A DNA stretch of 64,000 bases from an uncultured Bryobacterales bacterium (GCA_951813065.1 CATOTH010000004.1:62001-126000); one strand, 5' to 3'. Positions 45,312-54,968 are shown, counted from the first letter of the stretch. A program made the numbers and translations. The notes: generated from the sequence alone by a model not told the origin.

Positions 45312-47630
45312 TCAATATATGCCCTCAAGCGCCTCTTCCGGAACCGGCCTCAGCTCAACAGCGGCATTCTGCCCTGGGCTGAAATCAATATTCCTGCCCC
45401 ACGCCGCGAGCCGGTTCCCGTCTTGCGAGTCGCGCAAGTCGAGACCGCGGGCGATCTCGTGGCTCAAGGCAATCACCCAATAGCGTCCCGGAGGTAACGG
45501 TGAAATCTCGCATGCGCCGTCGGGACCGCAAAATCCCTCTACGTATTGGCCGAAGGGATTCTGGTTGCGGTCGGGCACGAGAACGACACGGTACATCGTA
45601 AAGTCACTCAGGCTGGTTTGAGCAGGAGTCCGGATCGCCGGCCGAGCCATGTCGAAGCGCACCCGCAAGTCCAGATTGGTCCAATCTCCCGCCTGAGACA
45701 AATCAAGCACCGGCGATGCTAGGCCACGGCCCTCCTGCGCCACACCAGCGAGGTAACCGTCCGTTCCCTTTACCCATGCCTCGAGGCGAAACTTCCCCGG
45801 CGGCATGGGCCCCAGCTTGAACTCGAGCTGCTTGGGCGACAACTCAACCCGCGTCGTCAAGGCGTCTTGCACACTGAAGAACTGCTCACCCACCGGAGTC
45901 AATTGCACGTTGACCGAGTCGGCGAGTTCGCGGTTTTCAGCGAGCCACCCCAGCGGCGGATTCTCGAGCGCGACGCATCCTGGAATGACAACCGGCGGTT
46001 GGGTAGCGATCGCCAACGCCACGGGATCGTCCTCGACGAGGGTGACGTCCTCAATCGCCCACCACCCCGGTGTGTCGTTGTCGCGATCCTCGACGAGGAT
46101 ACGGTAGTCCCCGGCCGGTATCCCGCGGTATTCAAAACCCGGAAGCCTCCCTCCGATTTCGCCGTGAATCCACTCGTATTCGTAAGGGCCTTCGACGCGC
46201 CGCAGGGAAAAGGCGCACTGCGCGCACGGCCGTCCCTCGGGACCTGAAAGCAGACCGGCGGTAATCGCGGTTCGTGGCGCCGGTGGCAGGGTGATGTCAA
46301 ACCTCGTATCCGGCTGGTTGAACTCCAGATCCGCAAACTGGGCGAAGAGCAGGTCCGGCGAATTGGGATAGAAGACCGTGCCGGTCGACTGCGGTGCCGA
46401 CCCCAACGGGAAGCTCGCCTCCATGTGGGTTGCCATCACCCAGTAGCGGCCGGGCCGCGCCACGCTGGTGCGGTAAGTTCCGCGGTCGTCGGTGATGGTT
46501 GACTGGCCAGGCGCCACAACCAGTTCGCCGTCGTTCGTCGCCAGAAAAAAAAGCTGAATACGTGTTTCGGGCATTGGCTCGCCTTGCTCATCGACGACGC
46601 GCCCGGCAAGAACAGGTCGGCGGAAGAGTCGGAGTTCCATGCGGCCACGCGCGTTGTCGCCCTGTAACTCGACCCGGTGGGCGCTGGCCGGATCTAGCGA
46701 GTGGCCGGCCATCAGAACCTGAGCCCGGAACGCGCCGTTCGGCAAATCGTCGAAACGAATCCGTCCGGCGGCGTCCGACCCTGAGATGCGCGTGACCGAT
46801 TGGTTGGCGGCAGAGATTCCCCGCAAGGCCACTTGGGCGCCCGTCACGGAGTTGCCGGCCGAATCGATCACCTTGGCGACAATTTCGCCGTCAAGGGTGT
46901 GGCCGGACTCTTCCGCGATACCGCCCGGTCGCGCGCTGCCGGACGGCCCTGCCTGCGGCATGGAAGGCGCGGCGCGCGGCAGGTGGACGGGTCCCGTGGA
47001 CACCACGTCGCCCGCGCCGACGCTCAGCCGCAACGGCTCGGCGCCCACCCTCCGGCTGTATATTGAACCGCTCAGAACGCCCAGCAGTTCATAGTCCCCA
47101 GGAAGGAGGTGATAGAACCTGAAATAGCCTCGATCGTCGGAAGTGGCCTGGCGAATACGAGCCAGTGAGCCGCCCGCCTGCATCCGAAGACTTACGCGGA
47201 TTGCCTCGAGCGGCATGCCGTTGTCGTCGACGACATGGCCCTCGATCACCGCAAGCGGTTCGACGACGAGCTGCAAATCGGCGCAGAGACCGGCGCTGGA
47301 ACAGTCATGGGCTGGCAGTGTCGGGTGTGCGCTAACCTCGATCGCTTGCCCATCGACCGCGGAGAGCCGAAGTCCCGGACACATCGTGCCGACGGTGATG
47401 CTGCCATCAGGGGGAATGTCGAGTCGAAAATGACCCTGGCTGTCGGAGTATTCTCCGATGAGCGGGCCTCGATCGGCCGAGCTGGCGAATACGGTGCAAT
47501 GCTGGACGGGGGAGAAAGAGTCTCCGTGCTTCTGTTGCAGCCGTCCCGTGATCGTCGACTGCGCGGCTGACACCCACAAGGGCGCCAGAAGCAGCCCCAC
47601 TCCGAAGCCGAAACTGCACAAGCGCACCAT
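45312..47630 (-). CDS. Large exported protein with repeated CarboxypepD_reg-like domains
   Basis: A 772-residue protein with a signal peptide (MVRLCSFGFGVGLLLAPLWV). It contains several carboxypeptidase-regulatory-like sandwiches: VIEGHVVDDNGMPLEAIRVS with DDRGYFRFYHLLPGDYELLG, VIDSAGNSVTGAQVALRG, LAGRVVDEQGEPMPETRIQL with DDRGTYRTSVARPGRYWVMA, and a final segment with CEISPLPPGRYWVIALSHEI. No protease or TonB barrel is present. Such stand-alone repeat proteins are very common in Acidobacteria; a role at the cell surface is inferred. It converges on the IS630 element, whose right end lies 20 bases past its stop. Confidence 0.88.
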   Translation of the reverse strand: MVRLCSFGFGVGLLLAPLWVSAAQSTITGRLQQKHGDSFSPVQHCTVFASSADRGPLIGEYSDSQGHFRLDIPPDGSITVGTMCPGLRLSAVDGQAIEVSAHPTLPAHDCSSAGLCADLQLVVEPLAVIEGHVVDDNGMPLEAIRVSLRMQAGGSLARIRQATSDDRGYFRFYHLLPGDYELLGVLSGSIYSRRVGAEPLRLSVGAGDVVSTGPVHLPRAAPSMPQAGPSGSARPGGIAEESGHTLDGEIVAKVIDSAGNSVTGAQVALRGISAANQSVTRISGSDAAGRIRFDDLPNGAFRAQVLMAGHSLDPASAHRVELQGDNARGRMELRLFRRPVLAGRVVDEQGEPMPETRIQLFFLATNDGELVVAPGQSTITDDRGTYRTSVARPGRYWVMATHMEASFPLGSAPQSTGTVFYPNSPDLLFAQFADLEFNQPDTRFDITLPPAPRTAITAGLLSGPEGRPCAQCAFSLRRVEGPYEYEWIHGEIGGRLPGFEYRGIPAGDYRILVEDRDNDTPGWWAIEDVTLVEDDPVALAIATQPPVVIPGCVALENPPLGWLAENRELADSVNVQLTPVGEQFFSVQDALTTRVELSPKQLEFKLGPMPPGKFRLEAWVKGTDGYLAGVAQEGRGLASPVLDLSQAGDWTNLDLRVRFDMARPAIRTPAQTSLSDFTMYRVVLVPDRNQNPFGQYVEGFCGPDGACEISPLPPGRYWVIALSHEIARGLDLRDSQDGNRLAAWGRNIDFSPGQNAAVELRPVPEEALEGIY

Positions 47631-47748
47631 CACGAACGTAGGCCCTGATTGTGACTTGTTTTGACCCGAACGTGGCCGGGAAAGTTCCCGCGTTTTCGGG
47701 TTCTTAGCGTGAAGGCGTTCTCAACACCGGGAGCGGTGGTAGTGCGAG

Positions 47749-48681
47749 TCAGCTCAGGTCCCTTCGATACGGATTCCGAACTGGCAGGGTAATACCGCAG
47801 TTGGTACTCGCCGACACCCGCGCCTGCCTCACCGGTGAGCAGCGCCACTTCCGCGCCGCCCCGCGGTCCTGCTTCTCGAACAGCACCGGCGCCAGCTTCC
47901 GCAGGTGCCATTCCATGTAGTAGGCCAGCAGGCACACCAACACGTGCCCGCGCGCGAGGTCTTCGTTCTAGACGGACACAGGCCGCACCTCCAGCTGCCC
48001 CGTCTTCAGCGAGCGGAGCGCCCGCTCCACCTGCACCAGGCTCTGGTCCGCCCCCAGATGCTCGGCCTCCGGGCTCGTCCGGATGATGTAGACCCCGTCC
48101 AACTGCGCGTCAGCTGTTGGAAGTCACATGATTCCGACGCCCAATTCTCAGTTTCGGCAGGCGGCGGGGAGTTAGGTTCTCTCACATTGAATGCTCCTAC
48201 CGGAAGGGAACTGGATGCACGGCCGCCTGAAACCGACTGTTGGTCAGAGGCTTGGCAGGACCTCTAGGCAGCAGCCATTCTCGGATCATCTTGGTGTTCA
48301 GCCTTCTTGGCGTGAATCTAATTCGAGGGGAAATGGCCGTTCTTGTCAGGGATAATTGGAGAATCAACACCGTCGCGATCAGCGGACCTGGCCGGCCTCC
48401 ACCTCGACCACAAAGGGCTTGGCCACCTTCTTGCGGCCCACGTCGCGACCGACCCGCCGGTTGATCGCCTCCCGTCCGGCAGCGCCCGCTCGACGCCCTC
48501 CAGCGCCTCCTGCCTGCGCGCCCACTCCTGTCGCAGGCGCGGGTTCAGGAACACCAACAGGTGTTCGCGGGGCAAGTCCGGGCTGCGGATTTCGCCTGAC
48601 GGCATGTCTCGGCAGGTCTCCCAGCCCGGTTGCGCTTGCGGCCCGATGGCCGTCTCCGGCTTGACGCGGAACCTGAGCCAC
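47749..48681 (-). pseudogene. IS1634-type (IS4 superfamily) transposase, fragmented
   Basis: Minus-strand pieces in order. Near 48600-48680: SGEIRSPDLPREHLLVFLNP then RLRQEWARRQEALEGVERAL. Near 48380-48480 in another frame: INRRVGRDVGRKKVAKPFVV. A stretch without homology follows at about 48130-48340. Then 47960-48115: LDGVYIIRTSPEAEHLGADQ, SLVQVERALRSLKTGQLEVR and a TAG. Then 47860-47960: GHVLVCLLAYYMEWHLRKLA then PVLFEKQD. This is the order expected in IS1634-like transposases (DDE, ending AYYVEWHMR). Multiple stops, one frameshift and the missing centre mean it is dead. Confidence 0.75.
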
Positions 48682-48967
48682 GCCGCCAGGCGCCGTGGCG
48701 GCAACTTGCGATCAATTGCTCGCGCCGGAGGCGCCGGCCCTCCGGTGGCGACACGGAATTCGGGGCTCGCGGGGTGGGGCTCACGAGGTCCGTTCGGGCC
48801 GGTGCTACGATGGCTGAATAGTCGGCTTGATTTCGCCAAGTTTGCGTTTCGATGTCGGCGCGGACTCCGGTGTATAGGGCCGGCGATGCGGTTTGGCTTC
48901 GCCGGCTCAGCGATTGTCCGCACGGATCCCTGATTGACTCGAACGCACCCGGAGTCGGAGGTGTGGC

Positions 48968-50695
48968 ATGGATGCGCACGTCAACACGCAACAGGAGCAG
49001 ATCCCGAATCGGCTGCTTGACAGTATCAGCCGGTTGGCTGCCATGTGGGCCGACCGAGGCCACATGCGGCGATTCTGGGGCCGCGACGAAACCCTATGGA
49101 CATCGTCCGGAGAGTCGCGCTGGCTCGGCTGGCTTACGATCATCGGCGAGCAACTCGCCGATAGTGCAAACCTTCGCGCCTTCGCGGACCACGTGAAAGG
49201 GCGCTACACCCACGCGGTGCTGCTCGGGATGGGCGGTTCCAGCCTGTGCCCGGAGGTGTTGCGCCTGTGCTTCGGCAAGCGCGACGGTTTCCCAGATCTC
49301 CGAGTCGTAGATTCAACCGATCCGGTCCAAGTGAAGGCATGCGAGGAGTCAATCCAGATCGAGTCCTCGCTCTTTCTTTCCGCCAGCAAGTCCGGATCGA
49401 CGCTCGAGACTTCGTTGCTCACCGAGTATTTCCTGGATCGACTGACGAGCCATGTCGGATCGCGGCGGGCAGCCGAGCACTTCGTTGCGATCACCGATCC
49501 GGGATCCAAGCTGGATCGGAACGCAACCGCCGGCGGCTTCGGAAGGGTGGTGCACGGCGTGCCCTCGATCGGAGGTCGTTACTCCGCACTTTCGAACTTT
49601 GGGATGGTGCCGGCCGCTGCGATGGGCCTGAACGTGGAGTCGCTGTTGCAGAGCGCGCGCGTCATGCAAGAGGCCTGCTCCGCTGCCGCGCCTGCACGCG
49701 CCAACCCCGGCCTGCGGCTGGGACTGATTCTGGCGGCTGCCACCCTCGCTGGTCGCGACAAGCTGACGTTCGTCGCATCCCGGCGCGTCGCCGCTCTCGG
49801 AGCATGGATCGAGCAGCTTGTAGCCGAGTCCACAGGCAAGCAGGGGAAGGGCATCGTTCCGGTTGAGGGGGAGGCGCTCGCCGCGCCCGACAGCTATGGG
49901 CACGACCGTCTATTCGTTTCGTTCGCGCTGGATTCGGAGGCCGACCCGGCCGTCGAAGCCAGCCTGGGAAACCTCTACTATCTGGGCCATCCTGTTGTGC
50001 GGATCGGTATCCGCGATGTGGAAGACATCGGCCAGGAGTTCTTCCGCTGGGAGGTCGCCACGGCTGTGGCCGGTTCTGTTCTGGGTATCGATCCCTTTGA
50101 CCAACCCGACGTGGAATCCGCTAAGGTCGCCGCCCGCGAGCTGACGGACGCCTTCGAGCGCGAAGGCTCGCTGCCGCCGGAGAAACCGTTCTTCGAAGAT
50201 GGGCGCTTCCAGATCTTCGCAGCGTCCGATCACGCTCGCCGGCTGCTTTCCGGCAACGCCGCGCCGGAGCTCGGAACGTTGCTGAGGGCGCATGTCGCCA
50301 CCGCCCGCGATGTGGACTACATCGCGCTGCTGGCCTTCATCCGCCGGGATGCGCGGACGGTGGCGGGACTCGAACGGATTCGCGAAACGGTTCGCGCATC
50401 GAGGCGGAACGCGACCTGCGTCGGTTTCGGTCCTCGATTCCTGCACTCAACCGGACAGTTGCACAAGGGCGGCCCTGACAAGGGAGTGTTTGTGCAGATC
50501 GGATGCGACGATGGCCAGGATCTGGCTATTCCTGGTCGTGGCCTGACGTTTGGGGTCGTCAAGGCGGCGCAGGCGCTCGGCGATTTTGATGTCCTCACCG
50601 GCCTGGGGCGACGAGCATTGCGAGTCCAAATTGCAGGCGATTTGGACGAGGGACTGGTCGCGCTGGCAACGGCGTTCGCCGAACCCGGTCAGTAA
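48968..50695 (+). CDS. pgi: Glucose-6-phosphate isomerase of the transaldolase-fused type, stand-alone
   Basis: A 575-residue phosphoglucose isomerase with two SIS domains: YTHAVLLGMGGSSLCPEVLR and FLSASKSGSTLETSLL, then FVAITDPGSKLDR and SIGGRYSALSNFGMVPAAAM. The C-terminal part carries FGPRFLHSTGQLHKGGPDKG. The opening RFWGRDETLWTSSGESRWLGW matches the start of the Pgi half of bifunctional transaldolase/Pgi proteins rather than ordinary Pgi, yet no transaldolase is fused or adjacent within the window. It interconverts glucose-6- and fructose-6-phosphate. Complete, starting at ATG 48968. Confidence 0.92.
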   Translation: MDAHVNTQQEQIPNRLLDSISRLAAMWADRGHMRRFWGRDETLWTSSGESRWLGWLTIIGEQLADSANLRAFADHVKGRYTHAVLLGMGGSSLCPEVLRLCFGKRDGFPDLRVVDSTDPVQVKACEESIQIESSLFLSASKSGSTLETSLLTEYFLDRLTSHVGSRRAAEHFVAITDPGSKLDRNATAGGFGRVVHGVPSIGGRYSALSNFGMVPAAAMGLNVESLLQSARVMQEACSAAAPARANPGLRLGLILAAATLAGRDKLTFVASRRVAALGAWIEQLVAESTGKQGKGIVPVEGEALAAPDSYGHDRLFVSFALDSEADPAVEASLGNLYYLGHPVVRIGIRDVEDIGQEFFRWEVATAVAGSVLGIDPFDQPDVESAKVAARELTDAFEREGSLPPEKPFFEDGRFQIFAASDHARRLLSGNAAPELGTLLRAHVATARDVDYIALLAFIRRDARTVAGLERIRETVRASRRNATCVGFGPRFLHSTGQLHKGGPDKGVFVQIGCDDGQDLAIPGRGLTFGVVKAAQALGDFDVLTGLGRRALRVQIAGDLDEGLVALATAFAEPGQ

Positions 50696-51852
50696 GAGCG
50701 TGGCAGGCCCAGCACCTTCTCGGCGATATAACTGAGGATCAAGTTGGTCGAGACCGGCGCCACTTGGTAGAGGCGCGTCTCGCGGAACTTGCGCTCGACA
50801 TCGTAGTCCGTCGCAAAACCGAAACCGCCATGGGTCTGCAGACAGGCGTTTGCCGCCTCCCAGGACGCGTCGGCCGCCAGCAGCTTGGCCATGTTGGCTT
50901 CCGGACCGCAGGGTGTGCCTGCATCGTACAACTCCGCCGCGTGGAATCGCATCAGGTCGGCTGCCTCCAGGTGCGCGTGGGCCGTTGCGAGCGGAAACTG
51001 GATGCCTTGGTTCTGACCGATGGGCCGCCCGAAGACGACTCTCTCGTTTGCATACCGGCAGGCCTTGCGCATGAACCACCGGCCGTCACCAACGCATTCG
51101 GCGGCAATCAGGATGCGCTCAGCGTTGAGTCCGTCCAGCAGCGCCCGGAACCCGTCGCCCTCCTCGCCGATCAGGTTGCTTGCGGGCACCTCGAGCCCGT
51201 CAAGGAAGATCTCGCAGGTGTGATGGTTGAGCATCGTTCGTAGCGGCCGCACTTCGAGGCCGCGGCCCTGCGCTTTGTCAAGGTCGACCATCAGGATCGA
51301 GAGACCCTGCGTTTTCGTCTGGACTTGGTCGGCCGGTGTGGTACGGACCAGCAACAGCATCAGGTCCGAATGCATGATCCTCGAAGTGAACACCTTCTGG
51401 CCATGCACGACGTAGCGGTCCCCGCGCTTCTCGGCGCGGGTCTGGAGTTGGGTCGTGTCCGACCCGGTGGTCGGTTCGGTGACCCCGAATGCCTGCAGCC
51501 TCAGCCGACCGGCCGCGAGTTCCGGCAGGAACCGCTTCTTCTGGGCTTCGGTGCCCCTGCGGGTCAGCACGTCCATGATGTACATCTGGGCGTGACATGC
51601 GGCAGCGTTTCCGCCCGATGCGTTGATCCCCTCCATGATCAAGCTGGCCTCGAGGATGCCCAGACCGCTTCCACCGTATTCGGACGGGATCAGGGCCGCG
51701 AGCCAGCCGCCGGCAGTCAGCGTTTCCACAAACTCCTCGGGATAGCCTTCGACCGCGTCGAGCTTCCTCCAATACTCGCCTGGGAATCCCGAGCAAACCT
51801 CCCGGATGGCGTCGCGGATTTGCTGTTGCTCGGCGGTCAGGGAATCGCTCAT
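50689..51852 (-). CDS. Acyl-CoA dehydrogenase
   Basis: A 387-residue FAD enzyme from ATG 51852 (MSDSLTAEQQQIRDAIREVC). Signatures are GLGILEASLIMEGINASGGN, FGVTEPTTGSDTTQLQTR, HGQKVFTSRI, ANERVVFGRPIGQNQGIQFP, LQTHGGFGFATDYDVERKFR and a C-terminal LILSYIAEKVLGLPRSY. The usual YEGTSE carrying the catalytic glutamate is replaced by LYQVAPVSTN, as I recall for one subgroup with an alternative base. ATG overlaps the MaoC stop by four bases, and its stop overlaps the end of pgi (convergent). Substrate unknown. Confidence 0.9.
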   Translation of the reverse strand: MSDSLTAEQQQIRDAIREVCSGFPGEYWRKLDAVEGYPEEFVETLTAGGWLAALIPSEYGGSGLGILEASLIMEGINASGGNAAACHAQMYIMDVLTRRGTEAQKKRFLPELAAGRLRLQAFGVTEPTTGSDTTQLQTRAEKRGDRYVVHGQKVFTSRIMHSDLMLLLVRTTPADQVQTKTQGLSILMVDLDKAQGRGLEVRPLRTMLNHHTCEIFLDGLEVPASNLIGEEGDGFRALLDGLNAERILIAAECVGDGRWFMRKACRYANERVVFGRPIGQNQGIQFPLATAHAHLEAADLMRFHAAELYDAGTPCGPEANMAKLLAADASWEAANACLQTHGGFGFATDYDVERKFRETRLYQVAPVSTNLILSYIAEKVLGLPRSY

Positions 51853-52310
51853 GCCGCACCTTGCGGTCGCTTTGGCACCAGCACGGTCCGTTTCAACGTC
51901 AGCACCGTCTCCTCGCGCTGGTTGAAGCCGCGGCTTTCCACGTAGACCAGCCCGCGGTCCGGTTTCGATTGCGATTCGCGGAGTTCTGCAATCCGGCTCT
52001 CGGCATAGATCGTGTCGCCGTGGAACACCGGCCCGACATGTTTGACTTCGCTGTAGTCGAGATTGGCGATCGCGCGCCCGCTGATGTCCGCCACGCTCAT
52101 TCCGACCACGATGCTGAAGACCAGCGGGCCGACGACGAGCCGCTGCCCGTGCTGCGTGCCCGCGGCGTAGTGCGCGTCGATGTGAACGGGATGCTGATTC
52201 ATCGTCAGCAGCGAGAACCAGGTGTCGTCGGCCTCGGAGATGGTTCTTCCCGGCCAGTGCCGGAAAACTTGCCCGACCTCGAATTCCTCGAAGTACCGTC
52301 CAAATGCCAT
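51849..52310 (-). CDS. MaoC-family enoyl-CoA hydratase
   Basis: A 153-residue hotdog-fold hydratase from ATG 52310 (MAFGRYFEEFEVGQVFRHWP). The active-site helix is ADDTWFSLLTMNQHPVHIDA, with the Asp/His pair of hydratase 2 in the MNQHPVHID region. FNQREETVLTLKRTVLVPKR closes the fold. Translationally coupled to the acyl-CoA dehydrogenase gene (ATGA overlap). Divergent from the CitE-type lyase, an arrangement found in mesaconyl/malyl-CoA-type routes. Confidence 0.92.
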   Translation of the reverse strand: MAFGRYFEEFEVGQVFRHWPGRTISEADDTWFSLLTMNQHPVHIDAHYAAGTQHGQRLVVGPLVFSIVVGMSVADISGRAIANLDYSEVKHVGPVFHGDTIYAESRIAELRESQSKPDRGLVYVESRGFNQREETVLTLKRTVLVPKRPQGAA

Positions 52311-52393
52311 CGGATGTCGATCCTCGGGGGAGTGGCCAGCTTGCCGCGCCGGTGCCCCGACGCCCATTATGAATGCAGCGGCTCTCCGTTTCG

Positions 52394-53230
52394 ATGGACT
52401 CGATCAAGCCACGCAGCGTTCTCTATGTGCCGGGGGACAGCCCCAGGAAGCTTGCCAAGGCGGCAGGGGTTCCTGCCGACGGATTCATTATCGACTGGGA
52501 AGATGCCGTGGCGGAAGACCGTAAGGTCGCTGCCCGCGACGAGACGGTCCGCGCGATGCCCACGTTGCTGGGCTTGGGACGGTACGTCTTCGTGCGCCGC
52601 AATCCCGCCCCGGGCGTGTTCGCCGACGCGGATGCCGAGGCGCTTCGGGAGTGTGCGCCCCACGGTGTCGTGATCCCGAAGTGCGAAGACGTCGAAGACC
52701 TTGAGCAAGCGCTGGATGAATCGGCTGGGTCCGTGCTGGTCTTTGCGATGATCGAATCGCCGAAGGGCCTGCACAACGCCTACTCCATCGCAGGTTTTTC
52801 GGCACGGGTCGCCGGCTTGATGTTCGGGGCCGAGGACTACTCGGCGCGGACCGGGATCATCCGTAGCCCGGGAGAGCCGGAGCTGGCCTACGCACGAGCC
52901 CAGGCGGTGAATGCGGCGCGCGCGGCGGGACGCGAAGTGTTCGATTCGCCATCCATGCAGTATCTGGACTTGGGCGCGGTGCGAGTGGCCGCTGTCCGGG
53001 CGAGGCGTCTCGGTTTCACTGGACAGGCCGCAATTCATCCGAGCCAGGTTGAGGTCATCAACGAATCGTTCCTGCCCTCCGACCGGGAAATTGGCGAGGC
53101 CCGTGCCGTTCTGTGCCGGTACGAGTCCCACGGCGGCGGGGTTGCTGGATTCGAGGGAGCCTTGGAGGACAAGCCGGCAGTCCTTGACGCCCTCGGGCGG
53201 ATCAACGCCAGGCGGCGATACGAAGAGTAA
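52394..53230 (+). CDS. HpcH/HpaI-family CoA ester lyase (CitE-like)
   Basis: About 278 residues from ATG 52394 (MDSIKPRSVLYVPGDSPRKL). The CitE-type TIM barrel has FIIDWEDAVAEDRK with the metal Asp, VFVRRNPAPG, the Glu in VFAMIESPKGL, and FGAEDYSARTGI. GFTGQAAIHPSQV closes the barrel. Relatives cleave malyl-, methylmalyl- or citramalyl-CoA to acetyl-CoA and a 2-oxoacid. ATG 52373 is in frame but gives a non-typical N-terminus. Its divergent neighbour MaoC gene and the acyl-CoA dehydrogenase suggest a short route from an acyl-CoA to glyoxylate or pyruvate plus acetyl-CoA. Confidence 0.9.
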   Translation: MDSIKPRSVLYVPGDSPRKLAKAAGVPADGFIIDWEDAVAEDRKVAARDETVRAMPTLLGLGRYVFVRRNPAPGVFADADAEALRECAPHGVVIPKCEDVEDLEQALDESAGSVLVFAMIESPKGLHNAYSIAGFSARVAGLMFGAEDYSARTGIIRSPGEPELAYARAQAVNAARAAGREVFDSPSMQYLDLGAVRVAAVRARRLGFTGQAAIHPSQVEVINESFLPSDREIGEARAVLCRYESHGGGVAGFEGALEDKPAVLDALGRINARRRYEE

Positions 53231-53286
53231 GCCCGTCCCTCTTCGTGCGGGAGGTGTTCCGGTACCTTGGAATATACTCACAACTG

Positions 53287-54654
53287 ATGGTCCCTGCCAC
53301 AGCATCCCAGGATGGGGGAAGTCTCCTGCATCCATTCACGAACCTGGTCGTCCACCACCGGAACGGGCCACATGTCATTGCCCGAGGGGATGGCGTCTGG
53401 ATCTACGACGAGGACGGCAACGGCTACATCGAGGCGGCGGCCGGCTTGTTTTGTGCCTCGTTGGGTTTCAACGAAGAGCGCCTGGCCGAGGCTGCCTACC
53501 GGCAGATGAAGACCCTGCCGTTCATGCACTTGTTCACCTCGCGCAGCCATTCGCCGGCGATCGAACTCTCCGAACGGCTGTTGAAGCTGGCGCCGGTGCC
53601 GATGTCGAAGGTGTTCTTTGCGAACTCCGGATCCGAGGCGGCCGATACCGTCGTCAAGATGGTCTGGTACTACAACAACGCTCTGGGACGGAGCGAGAAG
53701 AAGAAGATCATCGGGCGCAGGGACGGCTATCACGGCACGACGGTCGCGGCCGCCAGCTTGACCGGGATCGCACGCAGCCACCGCAAGTTCGACCTGCCGA
53801 TCGCAAACGTGATCCACACGTCGCGGCCCCACTACTACCACGGGGCGCGGCCTGGCGAATCGGAGGAGGCGTACGCCTCGCGCCTGGCCGAGGAACTCGA
53901 GCAGCTGATCGTCGACGAGGGCCCGGACACGGTAGCTGCCGTGATCGCCGAGCCCGTGATGGGGTCCTGCGGCGTCCTGCTGCCTCCGAGCGGCTATTTC
54001 GAGAAGATCCAGGCTGTCATTGCCAGGTATGACCTGCTCTTCGCGGCCGACGAGGTGATTTGCGGCTTCGGCCGGACTGGCAACATGTGGGGTTCGCAAA
54101 CCTATGGACTGCGTCCGGATTTCCTTACCACGGCGAAGCAGTTGTCTTCGGGGTACGCGCCGATTTCCGCCGTGATGGTCAATGAAAAGGTCTATCGAAC
54201 ATTGCTGGAGGGCAGCGAGGAGATCGGTATGTTCGCCCATGGTTTCACCTACAGCGGCCATCCGGTTTCCGCCGCCGTCGCACTGGAGTGCCTCAACATC
54301 TACGAGGAGCGCAACATCGTCGACCACGTCCGGCGAGTCGGCCCCAGGCTGCAGGACGGGTTGCGAACGTGTTTCGCCGACCATCCGATCGTTGGCGAGG
54401 TGCGGGGGGTCGGACTGCTTGCCGCCGTAGAACTCATTGCGGACAAGGCAGCCAGGAATCCGTTTCCGCCCGAACTGGGCGTAGGCCAATACTGCGCGGG
54501 CAGGGCGATGGAGAGGGGCTTGGTCCTGAGGGCGCTAGGGGATTCGATGGCGTTCTCTCCGCCGCTGATCATCGAGGAGTCCGAGATCGACCTTGTCCTG
54601 GATCGCTTCGGGGAGGCTCTCGACGAAACCGCTGACTGGCTGGCCAGCCGGTAG
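53287..54654 (+). CDS. Class III (omega-type) aminotransferase
   Basis: About 455 residues of fold-type I PLP enzyme from ATG 53287. Signatures are DEDGNGYIEAAAGLFCASLG, VFFANSGSEAADTVVKMVW, GRRDGYHGTTVAAASLTG, the ring aspartate in LLFAADEVICGFGRTGNMWG (Asp255) and the cofactor lysine in TTAKQLSSGYAPISAVM (Lys284). It resembles omega-amino acid:pyruvate and taurine:pyruvate aminotransferases, which convert beta-alanine, GABA or taurine to the aldehyde. It follows the CitE-like gene by 56 bases on the same strand. Confidence 0.93.
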   Translation: MVPATASQDGGSLLHPFTNLVVHHRNGPHVIARGDGVWIYDEDGNGYIEAAAGLFCASLGFNEERLAEAAYRQMKTLPFMHLFTSRSHSPAIELSERLLKLAPVPMSKVFFANSGSEAADTVVKMVWYYNNALGRSEKKKIIGRRDGYHGTTVAAASLTGIARSHRKFDLPIANVIHTSRPHYYHGARPGESEEAYASRLAEELEQLIVDEGPDTVAAVIAEPVMGSCGVLLPPSGYFEKIQAVIARYDLLFAADEVICGFGRTGNMWGSQTYGLRPDFLTTAKQLSSGYAPISAVMVNEKVYRTLLEGSEEIGMFAHGFTYSGHPVSAAVALECLNIYEERNIVDHVRRVGPRLQDGLRTCFADHPIVGEVRGVGLLAAVELIADKAARNPFPPELGVGQYCAGRAMERGLVLRALGDSMAFSPPLIIEESEIDLVLDRFGEALDETADWLASR

Positions 54655-54968
54655 TGCTGGTCCCAGCGGGGTGGCGCCAGGGGCCGCCTGGCGAACGATC
54701 GCCGAAGCCCCTGCCTGGTTGGGTGGTGAACCGGGAGCCAGTGCGATGCGGGACCCTGCGACCAGATTCCGGGTCGGCCGGTTCCCGTTCCGACAGGCGT
54801 GGCCCCTCGTCGCTCTTCTTGATGGCAATCAGTCTGCGGCGCGAATGGCAATGATTCGTCGACGAAAAGAGCGGCCCGCAGGCGTAGCAGCCAGCGTGCC
54901 AAGCGAAGATCACGCGTGAGCTGCACGCATCGCAATATGCGGGTGGGCGGGCAGGTGGTCACAAGTTG
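54655..54968. other. Gap with no recognisable gene
   Basis: No gene-like frame before the hipBA operator region. Confidence 0.5.

Noticed and set aside
53278..54489. Reverse 403-residue frame
   Set aside because: Antisense to the class III aminotransferase.
53287..54654. bioA (the missing biotin transaminase)
   Set aside because: Sequence features fit omega-amino acid transaminases, and it is 11 kb away from the bio genes, next to acyl-CoA genes.
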